A stretch of 64,000 nt of DNA, from positions 1 to 64,000 of the forward strand of contig JANOSD010000025.1 of assembly GCA_031415655.1 (NCBI GenBank). Reading direction: 5' to 3'. The DNA comes from JAKOVR01 sp031415655. Its GTDB lineage: Bacteria; Actinomycetota; Acidimicrobiia; Acidimicrobiales; Acidimicrobilacustridaceae. Of this stretch, positions 17,293 through 26,029 are shown in pieces. Position 1 is the first letter of the stretch; every line of letters begins with the position of its first letter. A program made the position numbers and the translations under genes. The notes beneath the pieces are model-generated. The model was not told the origin of the DNA, ran no database searches, and saw nothing but the letters and a program-made list of their open reading frames with translations.

Positions 17293-17817
17293 ATGTCGTT
17301 TGTTCACGGCCCCGCCGTCAACCCACCGCCACCGGTGCCGCACCACCCGCACTGCTCCTGTCCGGCCCACCCGTCGGTTGCAACCGCGGCCGCGCCCCGA
17401 GGTACCGGCGTCATCCCGATGTGGATCTGGCCCTTTGTCGTTGGCGGTGCTGCGCTGAGCGCCTGTGTGTATACGGCGATGCACGACCCCAACGTCGAGC
17501 AGGGAATCTTTCCTCCCTGCCCGTTTAAAACGTTTACCGGCTACGACTGCCCCGGCTGCGGCATGACTCGCGGCGTCTATGCGCTCATGCAGGGCAATGT
17601 CATCAAGATGCTCAACCACAACCTGCTACTACTCCTGCTCCTGCCAACGGTGGGTTACGGGTTTTTGCGGTGGAGCTTGGCGTCGTTCGGCAGCGACCGC
17701 CTCCCCAAAATCTCCGTCACCCCAAAAGTGAGCTACGGCGTCGTCTTGTTCATCGTCGCCTTCTGGATCGTGCGAAATTTGCCCGGTCCGTTGAGCTTCC
17801 TAAACGCCACCGCGTAG
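17293..17817 (+). CDS. DUF2752 membrane protein
   Basis: 174 aa. The DUF2752 signature is clear: FPPCPFKTFTGYDCPGCGMT followed by RG and membrane helices (LLLLLLLPTVGYGFL, GVVLFIVAFWIV). The conserved cysteines suggest a redox or metal role; the family function is unknown. The N-terminal ~40 residues are Pro/His-rich and poorly conserved, so translation could start later, at 17419. Divergent from the LLM gene and 7 bp before the pentapeptide lipoprotein, so probably co-transcribed with it. Confidence 0.8.
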   Translation: MSFVHGPAVNPPPPVPHHPHCSCPAHPSVATAAAPRGTGVIPMWIWPFVVGGAALSACVYTAMHDPNVEQGIFPPCPFKTFTGYDCPGCGMTRGVYALMQGNVIKMLNHNLLLLLLLPTVGYGFLRWSLASFGSDRLPKISVTPKVSYGVVLFIVAFWIVRNLPGPLSFLNATA

Positions 17818-17824
17818 GGCTGCG

Positions 17825-20314
17825 ATGGGGCCGCCGATGATGCGACGGATGCTTGTCTTCATCGTTGCGGCGTTCGGCGGCATGTGGCTGCTGGGCTCCT
17901 GCGCGTTCACCTCTGGCGTCGCCGGCACGATCACCGCGAGCGGTGTTGCGCATGCGGGCATCGAAGTCGCGATCTTTGCTGCAGGCACCACCACCGAGCC
18001 CCTCATGATCGTCGCCACCGGCGCCGACGGAACCTTCCGCTCCGGGATCGGCGCTGGCCTCTACGACCTGCGTATCGGGCAAAACACTTGGCGCTCAAAC
18101 ATCACCGTCGCTGCGAGCTCCTTCACTCCTATCGATGCCGACATCACCCTTCAGACGGGTGGCATCCATGGCGTTGTCACCGACGAAAACAGCACGCTCC
18201 CGCTCGAAGCGGTGACCGTCACCGCAATCACCCGAGACGTCAACGTCGATACGCGCATCACCGACGCCACCGGTGTCTTTGTGTTCGACGCCGCCTCACT
18301 GCCGGTTGGCGCCTACACCCTCAAGTTTGAACGTCTGGGTTATGCCACCCGTTGGGCCACCGGGGCGGATGGTCCCCTCACCGCCACCTTGTTTTCCGTA
18401 GATTCCAACACCGTCATCTCGAATGCGAACGGGGCATTGAGCCCCAGCCCCCGAAACCTCACTGGGCGGATCACCAACGGCTACGACGCCATTCCGAACA
18501 CGGTGGTCGTCGCTTACCTCGACGCCACCCCCGTCGCGATCGCTGCCACCAATGCGTCCGGCGATTTCCAGTTCGGCAACCTCAACCCCGGCGCCTATCG
18601 CCTCATCGCTGCGCCTCCCACCCCGTATCGCGCCGAAGCTTTTGGCACCCGATCCGATCCGACCATCGCCAACGGTACCGTTTTCGACCTCACCACCGCC
18701 GACGTTGATACGGGCCCCAACATCGTCGCCGTCTGCGATCCGGCGCACTACCAGCCCAATGCACCGCTCCCCGGCACGGATCACGCCAATGCCGACCTCC
18801 GCGGCTGCGACCTTCGGGGCATGACCGTGGCCCTCAACACCGGCCTCAACCTGGTTGGCGCCAACCTGCGCGGCGCCAACCTTTCCGGCTCCAACCTCGA
18901 CGGAGCAGAGTTCGCCTTGGCCGATCTCCAGGGGACTGATCTTCGCGACACCGTGCTGACGCCGCACCGACTGCGGTTCGCCAAGATGGCCGATGCCCTG
19001 TTGGACGGGGTACTTTCCTGTGGTTCGAGCAACGCCTTCCTCGTTCCCACCGATCCGCCCGAATCGCTCCCTGCTGGCTGGAAGCTCATCAAGAACTGTT
19101 TTGTCGGTCCGCGCTCGCACCTCGAGAGCGCCGACCTCACCGGTGCAGACTTGTACGGCGCCAACATCACCGGGGCCTTCCTACCGAACTATTTCGGTCA
19201 TCTCAAGAGCGTGCGATCCGGAGCACTCATCGGGCTGCCAGCCTCGCTGCCGGTGGGGGTCGTTGTGGCCAACGGCTACTTGGTCGGCGAGTTCACCGTC
19301 CTCACCAACGCCGACCTGCGCAGCACCGACCTCACCGGGGCCCGCTTCACCGCCAGTATCACCGCCGAAAGCGTCAGGACGTTCGCCGGTCTGCGGTCCG
19401 GGGGGATCACCTGGGCCTCGTCAGGCGGAGTCCAACCACCCTGGTTCTTCCACAACGGTCACATCCTCGTTGCCGGCACAAATCTCGATGGTGCTGACCT
19501 CCGCGGAGCACGGGTCGGCGACCTCTCGAATACCTCGATGGTCGGGGCCAACCTCGACAACGCCAACCTTGAATTCGCAAATCTGTCGGGCTCGATGCTC
19601 ACCGGCGCGACCATGCGCAACGTCACCGGATTGACCACTTGGTTCCACGGGAATTTTCAAAACGCCGACCTTCGCGACGTCGACTTCACCGGCTCGACAA
19701 TCGGCGGCAACTTCACTGGTGCCGCCCTCGCCGGGTCCACCTGGACCGATGTCAGGCTTGAGGGTTTCGCCAACGGAGCGGTAGATCTGTCGCAGGCAAA
19801 CTTCCTGCGAGTCACGCCTTCGGCAGGCTTCTATCCGGCCCTCCTTCTACTGCCGCCGGATTGGCAGGCCTTCGAGAGTGTCATCGTCGGCCCCACAGTC
19901 GTCCTTCACAACCAAGAGGTGAGCAACGTCGACTTGTCGGGCACCAACCTGTCCCAGGCCGACCTTCGACGTACGCGGTTCTCGTTCGCAAACCTCTCCA
20001 ATGCCGACCTCTCCTCCGCCCAGATCGATGAGTACACCAACTTCGGCCCCGGCACCCCGCTAAATGGCGCCCAGATGCCGGCAAGCCTCCCACGGTGGTT
20101 CGTGTTCAGATACACCTCGGCCATCGGCACCGACTTCACCCAAACCAACCTCACAAACGTGATCTTCGAGGCAGTCAACCTCACGGGGGCATTGGCGCCA
20201 GCGGATGGTTCGGCCTCGCTCGCCTTATTCAGCCCCTTCACAACCTGCCCCGACGGCTACGTCGTCGTCGAGGGCGGGGCCGGTAGGTGCACCGGCCACG
20301 GCGCCGGCTGGTAG
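17825..20314 (+). CDS. Secreted pentapeptide-repeat lipoprotein with carboxypeptidase-regulatory-like domains
   Basis: 829 aa. A signal peptide (MLVFIVAAFGGMW) ends in a plausible lipobox LLGSC. Residues ~30-300 hold two or three beta-sandwich repeats of the carboxypeptidase-regulatory/Cna-B kind (GIHGVVTDENSTLPLEAVTV, LTGRITNGYDAIPNTVVVAY). From ~315 onward, pentapeptide blocks with the A(D/N)Lxx pattern (NLRGANLSGSNLDGAEF) predict a right-handed beta-helix. The blocks are interrupted at least five times by a similar non-pentapeptide segment of the type LPxxW...G..VG...L. Most pentapeptide proteins are cytosolic, so an exported one points to a surface or adhesion role (inference). Short gap to the DUF2752 gene. 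Confidence 0.85.
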   Translation: MGPPMMRRMLVFIVAAFGGMWLLGSCAFTSGVAGTITASGVAHAGIEVAIFAAGTTTEPLMIVATGADGTFRSGIGAGLYDLRIGQNTWRSNITVAASSFTPIDADITLQTGGIHGVVTDENSTLPLEAVTVTAITRDVNVDTRITDATGVFVFDAASLPVGAYTLKFERLGYATRWATGADGPLTATLFSVDSNTVISNANGALSPSPRNLTGRITNGYDAIPNTVVVAYLDATPVAIAATNASGDFQFGNLNPGAYRLIAAPPTPYRAEAFGTRSDPTIANGTVFDLTTADVDTGPNIVAVCDPAHYQPNAPLPGTDHANADLRGCDLRGMTVALNTGLNLVGANLRGANLSGSNLDGAEFALADLQGTDLRDTVLTPHRLRFAKMADALLDGVLSCGSSNAFLVPTDPPESLPAGWKLIKNCFVGPRSHLESADLTGADLYGANITGAFLPNYFGHLKSVRSGALIGLPASLPVGVVVANGYLVGEFTVLTNADLRSTDLTGARFTASITAESVRTFAGLRSGGITWASSGGVQPPWFFHNGHILVAGTNLDGADLRGARVGDLSNTSMVGANLDNANLEFANLSGSMLTGATMRNVTGLTTWFHGNFQNADLRDVDFTGSTIGGNFTGAALAGSTWTDVRLEGFANGAVDLSQANFLRVTPSAGFYPALLLLPPDWQAFESVIVGPTVVLHNQEVSNVDLSGTNLSQADLRRTRFSFANLSNADLSSAQIDEYTNFGPGTPLNGAQMPASLPRWFVFRYTSAIGTDFTQTNLTNVIFEAVNLTGALAPADGSASLALFSPFTTCPDGYVVVEGGAGRCTGHGAGW

Positions 20315-20325
20315 ATCTGATCGTG

Positions 20326-21270
20326 ATGCAACGAGTGCAGATCGGCCACCGGCTCTATGCCTGCCTTCAGGACGGCACCAAGTTCGGCGAATCCAACAGC
20401 GGGTACATCGACCACGGCGGCGGATTGGTGGTCGACACCTTCTACGACCTTCCCCGTACCCGGGCGATGATGACGAGTTTCACCGAGGTAGCGCCGAGCG
20501 CTGCCGCTCCTCGTCGGCTCATCAACACCCATCACAACGGCGATCACTGCTGGGGCAATCAGGTGTTGGCCGAGGTGGGAACCGAAATCATCGGCCACGA
20601 ATTGTGCGCCCGCTACTTCCTCAAAGAAGCGTCGCCCGAGCTTTTTGTGTCGCTGCAGGAGGCCGAATCGCTCCCCCCGCACCTTGCCGGGCTCGCCGCG
20701 TCGCTTCGGGGTTTCGATTTTCGTGACATCACCCTCACGCCACCGACCACCCTGCTCCACGACGACGTCGTGCTCGATCTAGACGGCACGATCGTTGAGT
20801 TTCGGTACCTCGGCCCAGCCCACACGGCGGGCGACACGGTCGTGTGGCTTCCCGCGGAAGGGGTGCTGTTCACCGGCGACCTCCTGTTCAACGAGTGCAC
20901 CCCAATCGGCTGGGAGGGCACCTTCGCTGGATGGATCACCGCGCTGAACACCATGATCAGCTGGGAACCCGAAGTCGTGGTGCCGGGCCACGGACCGGTC
21001 TGTGGCGCCGAAGCACTCACGGGCATGCGCGACTATCTCGCCTACGTCCGCGATGAAGCGACCGCCCACCACGCCGCTGGTCGATCCGTCGTCGATGCCG
21101 CCAAACGGATCGACCTCGGGCCCTTTTCCCACTGGGCCGAGCCGGAACGCCTGGCCTCACAGTTGCACCGCGCCTACAGAGAACTCGACGGCGTGGCGTG
21201 GGACACCAAGGTCGACACCATGGCCGTCTTCGCCGACATGGCAGCCATCCACCGAGCCAGCAACCCCTGA
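20326..21270 (+). CDS. MBL-fold metallo-hydrolase with HxNxDH motif
   Basis: 314 aa. Metallo-beta-lactamase fold: NTHHNGDHCWGN near residue 70, GPAHTAGD, LFTGDLLFNE and VVPGHGPVCG. The usual HxHxDH ligand set reads HHNGDH here, Asn at the second His position, a variant I recall from related actinobacterial proteins. The substrate could be a thioester or lactone; unknown. Start ATG at 20326 (GTG at 20323 possible), 11 bp after the pentapeptide gene stop. Confidence 0.85.
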   Translation: MQRVQIGHRLYACLQDGTKFGESNSGYIDHGGGLVVDTFYDLPRTRAMMTSFTEVAPSAAAPRRLINTHHNGDHCWGNQVLAEVGTEIIGHELCARYFLKEASPELFVSLQEAESLPPHLAGLAASLRGFDFRDITLTPPTTLLHDDVVLDLDGTIVEFRYLGPAHTAGDTVVWLPAEGVLFTGDLLFNECTPIGWEGTFAGWITALNTMISWEPEVVVPGHGPVCGAEALTGMRDYLAYVRDEATAHHAAGRSVVDAAKRIDLGPFSHWAEPERLASQLHRAYRELDGVAWDTKVDTMAVFADMAAIHRASNP

Positions 21271-21295
21271 CCGAAATGCCTCTCGGCGCCGGCTG

Positions 21296-21814
21296 TCAGT
21301 CGATCCGGCGGAGCTCATCGCGGTAGAGGCGGGCGCGATGTAGGTAGCTCAACATCGCGCCTTTGATATGAATTGGGTCTACCGCGTTCTCCCGGATCTT
21401 GGCGGGGATGCCAAGAGCCATCGCCCCCGCCGGAACCTCCATGTTGTTTGTGACAACGGCATTCGAGCCCACGAGCGCGCCTGACCGCACGATGGCGCGA
21501 TGCAACACGATGGAGCCGTTGCCCACCAACGAACGATCTTCGATCACACAACCTTCGAGGTGCACGAGATGTCCAATCACGCACTCGTCACCGATCACCG
21601 TTTCGAGGTCCCAGGTGCAATGCAGCACGGAACCGTCTTGTACCGAGGTACGAGCGCCAATTCGGATGGTGTTGTCGTCGGCGCGGACTACCGCACAGGG
21701 CCAGATGCTCGCCTCCTCCCCCACTACCACGGAGCCGATGAGGACCGCTTCTGGGTGCACATAGGCCGTTGGATGAACCTCGGGCACACGGTCGCCTAAC
21801 GCGTAGATCGGCAT
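21296..21814 (-). CDS. Gamma-carbonic-anhydrase-like hexapeptide protein
   Basis: 172-aa left-handed beta-helix protein (VIGDECVIG, LVGNGSIVL, GALVGSNAVV repeats) of the PaaY/YrdA/gamma-CA group. Two zinc-ligand histidines are in place, H65 (GSVLHCT) and H82 (IGHLVH). The third, normally five residues after H82, is Glu87, and a His sits at 85 instead. Catalysis may be altered or lost; the same GHLxHLEG pattern exists in a subfamily I recall from other actinobacteria. Two bases separate its ATG from the flavin reductase stop, so the two genes form an operon. Confidence 0.88.
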   Translation of the reverse strand: MPIYALGDRVPEVHPTAYVHPEAVLIGSVVVGEEASIWPCAVVRADDNTIRIGARTSVQDGSVLHCTWDLETVIGDECVIGHLVHLEGCVIEDRSLVGNGSIVLHRAIVRSGALVGSNAVVTNNMEVPAGAMALGIPAKIRENAVDPIHIKGAMLSYLHRARLYRDELRRID

Positions 21815-21816
21815 CG

Positions 21817-22314
21817 TCAGATCCCAAACCGGCCGTAGCCACCGCGATAGAACAGCAAAGGACCACCCTCATGGAGCACGTCGAGGTCGGTGACATTTCC
21901 GATGACCACATCGTGATCACCGCTCGGCACCACCTGATCGATCACACAGTCGATGAACGCCAGCGATCCGTCGATGCGAGGAGAACCGTTGGCGGAGTGT
22001 TTCCAGCCAATCTCGCCGAACTTGTCCGGGGACTTGCCCGCGAATACGCGGCACACGTCTTCTTGATCGTCGGCCAACACATTCACGCAGAAGACACCGG
22101 CGTCGCGAATCTTCGGCCATGTCGACGAATACTTCCCGGCGCAGAAGAGCACCTGCGGAGGTTCGAGGGAAACGGAGGAAAACGATCCCACGGCAAATCC
22201 GAGGGGCCCGTCGGCCCCGGTGCTGGTGATCACCGTGACACCGGTGGGAAAGTGCCCGAGCACCTGCCGAAACTTGGCGTCATCGAATGCATGGTCAGGG
22301 CTGGCGTCGGGCAC
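21817..22314 (-). CDS. Flavin reductase-like (HpaC/DIM6 family) protein
   Basis: 165 aa from a GTG start with GAGGAG upstream. It matches the split-barrel flavin reductase domain: FRQVLGHFPTGVTVIT at the N-terminus, FSSVSLEPPQVLFCAGK, FCVNVLADDQEDVCRVFAG, then DHDVVIGNVTDLDV and LLFYRGGYGRF. Such proteins give reduced FMN/FAD to two-component monooxygenases, but no partner oxygenase lies alongside. Coupled to the gamma-CA gene. Confidence 0.9.
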   Translation of the reverse strand: MPDASPDHAFDDAKFRQVLGHFPTGVTVITSTGADGPLGFAVGSFSSVSLEPPQVLFCAGKYSSTWPKIRDAGVFCVNVLADDQEDVCRVFAGKSPDKFGEIGWKHSANGSPRIDGSLAFIDCVIDQVVPSGDHDVVIGNVTDLDVLHEGGPLLFYRGGYGRFGI

Positions 22315-22412
22315 GAAACTCCTCAGGAACGAGCGACCGATTACGGACTCCGCATGCTATGTCGCCGCTTGCACCCTCGGTTCACTTCACCGCTAGGACC
22401 GCCCGACCGTGA

Positions 22413-23336
22413 TCAGACGTTGGTGAACAGCGGAGCGCTCGTCTTGAAATCGGAAAGACTGATCGTGAGGCCTTCGTACGCACAAATCACCTCGACGACC
22501 GACGAAGTCTTCGCTTGATCGGCCACGTGTTGGTGAAGGCGATCGAGCACATCGTCGCCGTGCGATGGGTCGTGATGGAAGAGCACAAGGCGTTTCACGC
22601 CTGCTTGTTCGGCTACTGCCAGCGCGTAGTCCACGGTGCAATGCCCCCAGGTGCTCTTCACCGCGAACTCCTCGGGCGTGTACTGCGCATCGTGGATGAG
22701 GAGGTCGGCATCGTGACAGAGCTCAAGCACCCGTGGGTCGACGGTATGGCTTCCGTCGTACGGCTGTTGATGATCCGGGATGTACACAACCGAGCGCCCG
22801 CCATGCTCCACTCGGTAGCCATTGGTCGGGCCCACGTGCGGCACGCCGCGGACATGCACCTTTGCCCCACCAATGTCGTGAACACCGTCTTCCAGCGTGT
22901 GGAACCGGAACACGCCGGGAAGGTCCGAGATCCGAACGGGAAAATAGGGCGGCTTCATGAACCCATCGAACACTTCGGCAAGGTCTTGGCCGTTCTCCTG
23001 CGGTGGGCCATAGATATCAATTTCGGCACCAGGGATCAGGGAGGGAACAAAAAACGGCAGGCCTTGGACGTGATCCCAGTGCAGGTGGGTCACCAACGCG
23101 TGGCCACGGAAGCTGCCGTCTTTCGGAAGGGTCTCGCCCCAGAACCGGAGGCCGGTACCGAGGTCGAGCACGATCGGGTCGACACCGGGCGCGTCGATGG
23201 CGACGCATGCCGTGTTGCCGCCGTAGCGCTGGTTCGATTCACAGGAGCACGGGGTAGAACCCCGGACGCCGAAGAAGGTCACGTTCAACTGTGGACACCC
23301 CCCGGTGCGGACACTTGGTTTCTTGAGAGTAGCCAT
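22413..23336 (-). CDS. MBL-fold metal-dependent hydrolase
   Basis: 307 aa. Starts with NVTFFGVRGSTPC, then a canonical HxHxDH metal site THLHWDHVQG (H84, H86, D88, H89), with further ligands at VPHVGPTNGY, HDAQYTPEEF and LFHHDPSHGD. The order resembles class II cyclic-nucleotide phosphodiesterase-like MBL proteins, so a phosphodiester substrate is possible; not established. Single gene, divergent from the alpha/beta hydrolase. Confidence 0.88.
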   Translation of the reverse strand: MATLKKPSVRTGGCPQLNVTFFGVRGSTPCSCESNQRYGGNTACVAIDAPGVDPIVLDLGTGLRFWGETLPKDGSFRGHALVTHLHWDHVQGLPFFVPSLIPGAEIDIYGPPQENGQDLAEVFDGFMKPPYFPVRISDLPGVFRFHTLEDGVHDIGGAKVHVRGVPHVGPTNGYRVEHGGRSVVYIPDHQQPYDGSHTVDPRVLELCHDADLLIHDAQYTPEEFAVKSTWGHCTVDYALAVAEQAGVKRLVLFHHDPSHGDDVLDRLHQHVADQAKTSSVVEVICAYEGLTISLSDFKTSAPLFTNV

Positions 23337-23434
23337 CGGATGAACGAGTTGTCTTCCTAATGTGACAACAGTCTCACCAGGGATTTCGACGGCGCAACGG
23401 GGAGGGTAGAGCCTGACCGCTAACGTCCGCGGTC

Positions 23435-24325
23435 ATGGCCGATATCTCTGTAGCTTCCGGTTCCGTGAACGACCTTGCGTTCACCTGGCTCGAAGCGGGC
23501 GACCCCGACGCACCGCTTGCCCTTTGCCTTCACGGCTTCCCCGACACGCCCGAAGGTTGGCGACCACTGCTTTCTGCCTTGGCCAACGCGGGATACCATG
23601 CCATCGCCCCCTGGGCACGGGGTTATGCACCCACTGCCGTGCCCGAAAACGGCCTTTCCGTACTCGGCTCATGGGTGACCGACGCCATTGCTTTTCACGA
23701 ACAGTTCGGCGGCGGCCATTCGGCGGCGATCATCGGACACGACTGGGGCGCACTCGCAACCTATGGCGCAGCAAGTTCGGCACCGGAACGGTTCACCAAG
23801 GTTGTGGCCATGTCGATCCCACCCGCCGCTCTCATGGCCACCCGACTAATCGACTATGACCAGTTGCAGGCGTTTTGGTACCAGTTCGTGTTCCTGCAGC
23901 CGTCGGCCGAAGCCATCGTGAGCCACGACGACTTCCGCTTCATTGAACGTATCTGGGCCGACTGGTCGCCCGGGTTCGATGCGTCGACGGCCCTGCCGGC
24001 CGTGAAAGACGGCTTACGGGATCCCGCCAACCTGGCCTGCGCACTGAGCACCTACCGAGCGACGTACGACTTTTCCCTCATCCCGCCAGACCTTGTGCCG
24101 GCCACCATGGCGTCGTTCACACCGCATAACCAGCCAACGCTTTACCTCCATGGTGCCAACGATGGCTGCGTTCCGGGAGTCTCGTTGGCCGATGTGCTTG
24201 CGGCCCTGCCACCAGGATCCATCGGCGAGATGTTCGCCGACGCCGGCCACTTCCTTCAATACGAAGCTCCCGACAAGGTGACCGAACTGATCCTCCGCCA
24301 TCTCGGGAATCCGTTGTCAACCTAA
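23435..24325 (+). CDS. Alpha/beta hydrolase (epoxide hydrolase/dehalogenase-like)
   Basis: 296 aa. Oxyanion-hole segment LCLHGFPDTPEGW, nucleophile elbow GHDWGA (Asp nucleophile), acid region LHGANDGCVP and catalytic His in GHFLQYEAP. An Asp nucleophile is typical of epoxide hydrolases and haloalkane dehalogenases rather than esterases. A short cap domain lies at ~135-215. Followed 28 bp later by the ECF sigma gene. Confidence 0.9.
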   Translation: MADISVASGSVNDLAFTWLEAGDPDAPLALCLHGFPDTPEGWRPLLSALANAGYHAIAPWARGYAPTAVPENGLSVLGSWVTDAIAFHEQFGGGHSAAIIGHDWGALATYGAASSAPERFTKVVAMSIPPAALMATRLIDYDQLQAFWYQFVFLQPSAEAIVSHDDFRFIERIWADWSPGFDASTALPAVKDGLRDPANLACALSTYRATYDFSLIPPDLVPATMASFTPHNQPTLYLHGANDGCVPGVSLADVLAALPPGSIGEMFADAGHFLQYEAPDKVTELILRHLGNPLST

Positions 24326-24353
24326 ACAGAGGGCAGTGCCGTTAGAGGGCTGT

Positions 24354-24908
24354 ATGCGCGAAGCTCGCTCCCAGTACGAGGACCAGTTCAACGACCTCTA
24401 CAACGGCGCGTACCGCGTGGCGTATCGGGTGTGCGGCGATCGCACCGTTCTTCCCGCTTTGGTGGCCTCCTCGATTCCTCGTTCCTCGGAATCCGCTCGG
24501 CCACGGCCGCTCGGGCCTGGTGCTCAAGACATCGCCCAAGAGACCATGGTCCGCCTCCACTTACGTTGGCGGAAGGTGCACGGCTACGCGCCGCAGTGGA
24601 CCGCACGCGTGGCCGGCAATCTGGCCATCGATCGGTCTCGCTCGACATCCCGCCGTGTACGTCGGGAGGTGGCGGTTTCCGTCGGCGCACCAACGGCCAC
24701 CGACATAGCGGCACCAGACCACATCGATCTCGTGCGGGCGTTGCTGCTCCTCTCCCCTCGTCAACGTGAGGTGCTCGTGTTGCGGTACCTCGCCGACTTC
24801 TCTGAGGAAGCCACGGCCAAGGCCCTCGGCTGTTCCATCGGAACCGTCAAGACCCATGCCTCCCGCGGCATTCAGGCCCTCCGCTCCGCGATGGGAGACC
24901 CCACGTGA
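24354..24908 (+). CDS. ECF-type RNA polymerase sigma factor with an insertion in region 2
   Basis: 184 aa. Region 2: FNDLYNGAYRVAYRVCGDR ... AQDIAQETMVRLHLRW and WTARVAGNLAIDRSRS. Region 4: LLLLSPRQREVLVLRYLADF, then EEATAKALGCSIGTVKTHAS. Between CGDR and AQDIAQE, where ECF factors normally have almost nothing, lies a ~27-residue Pro/Ser/Arg-rich insert. Its DNA contains an inverted repeat (GATTCC ... GGAATC, 9-nt loop). The ATG at 24354 with GAGGG upstream is preferred to one 18 bp earlier. The stop overlaps the next gene (GTGA), whose membrane product is probably its anti-sigma partner. Confidence 0.88.
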   Translation: MREARSQYEDQFNDLYNGAYRVAYRVCGDRTVLPALVASSIPRSSESARPRPLGPGAQDIAQETMVRLHLRWRKVHGYAPQWTARVAGNLAIDRSRSTSRRVRREVAVSVGAPTATDIAAPDHIDLVRALLLLSPRQREVLVLRYLADFSEEATAKALGCSIGTVKTHASRGIQALRSAMGDPT

Positions 24909-25996
24909 ACGACCACTTCGATTTCGACCTACTGCTGATCGATGATCCAGAGCCGCCCGAGCCTACGCTCGACCTACGGGCGTCGGTCCTCGTGGAAGCC
25001 CATCGCCGTCGCACCGCACGAAGACGCACCCACCTGTACCTGCCCGGCGTCGTGCTGCTCCCACTGGTCGTGCTCTTGGCGGCGGGCGGGTTCCAATACG
25101 CCCGCGGCCTCGACGATCAAGCCGTCTCCAGTGGAAATCCGCTCGCGGTGGTCACAGGTGCGTCGAAACAACCGTCCGCCAACGGTTATGCCTACGACCA
25201 AGGCCCGTCCGGACCGATTGAAGCGGGCGGCGGCGGCCAAGCCACGCCGGGCGCTACGCCTTCCAACCCGGGCACGAGCGACGCGGGCAACAACCTGGTG
25301 AAACCGGGCCGGAAAGTGGCATCCTCAGCTGCGATCACGGTCCAGACCAAGGACCTTGCCGCCGCCAAGGACCAAGCCGCTCAGCTGGTTCGTGCTTCGG
25401 GGGGCGAGGTGTTCCAGGAGACGACGTCATTCGGCCAACGGGGAGCGAGCACGCTGACCGTCAAGGTGCCACCGGACCAGTTCGGTGCAATCCTGAAACA
25501 GCTTGGTGGCCTCGGCACGCTGTCGAAACAGGAGATCCGGACCGAGGACGTCACGCAACAACTCGTCGACCTGGACGCACGGATCCGTTCTGCCGAGGCC
25601 AGTGTCACCAGTGTGGCGGCGCTGCTCGAGAAGTCGACCAACCTGATCGAAACGGCCCAACTCGAAAACGAGCTTCAGCGACGGGTCGCCGAGCTTGAAA
25701 GCCTGCGGGCGCAGAACCAAAACCTTGACCGTCGGGTGGAGCTTGCCACCATTGTGCTCACCCTCGAAACCGACACCGGCACACCGGCGGCCGAAGCGGC
25801 GAAAGCAACCACCACGACGGGCGTGAAGGCGGCGCCGGGTTTCGCGGAAGGATTCGACGGCGGCGTGGGGGCTGCCAAGGGCGCGGGTCGGGTGGCGGCG
25901 ATGGCCACGGGGGCGCTCCTCCCGTTCGCTCCAGTGATCATCGCCCTCGCGGTCCTCGCCCGATGGCGAACTCGACGCCGATTCGCCCGGGTCTGA
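24905..25996 (+). CDS. DUF4349 membrane protein, probable anti-sigma partner
   Basis: 363 aa from a GTG overlapping the sigma stop by 4 bp. Residues 1-45 are acidic then basic and could bind the sigma factor. A membrane helix follows (VVLLPLVVLLAAGGF), then a Gly/Pro linker and the DUF4349 domain (~135-300: SSAAITVQTKDL, LTVKVPPDQFGAIL, TEDVTQQLVDLDARI) with a long coiled coil, and a second membrane helix near the C-terminus. The coupling and N-in topology suggest sigma control by an envelope signal; no known anti-sigma motif is visible. Confidence 0.82.
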   Translation: MNDHFDFDLLLIDDPEPPEPTLDLRASVLVEAHRRRTARRRTHLYLPGVVLLPLVVLLAAGGFQYARGLDDQAVSSGNPLAVVTGASKQPSANGYAYDQGPSGPIEAGGGGQATPGATPSNPGTSDAGNNLVKPGRKVASSAAITVQTKDLAAAKDQAAQLVRASGGEVFQETTSFGQRGASTLTVKVPPDQFGAILKQLGGLGTLSKQEIRTEDVTQQLVDLDARIRSAEASVTSVAALLEKSTNLIETAQLENELQRRVAELESLRAQNQNLDRRVELATIVLTLETDTGTPAAEAAKATTTTGVKAAPGFAEGFDGGVGAAKGAGRVAAMATGALLPFAPVIIALAVLARWRTRRRFARV

Positions 25997-26029
25997 GTGC
26001 GAGGAGCAAGTCGGCAGTTCTACGACGTT

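Noticed and set aside
20326..23336. Treating the two MBL-fold genes as a duplicated pair
   Set aside because: They belong to different MBL subfamilies: HHNGDH against HLHWDH, with different order of later ligands.
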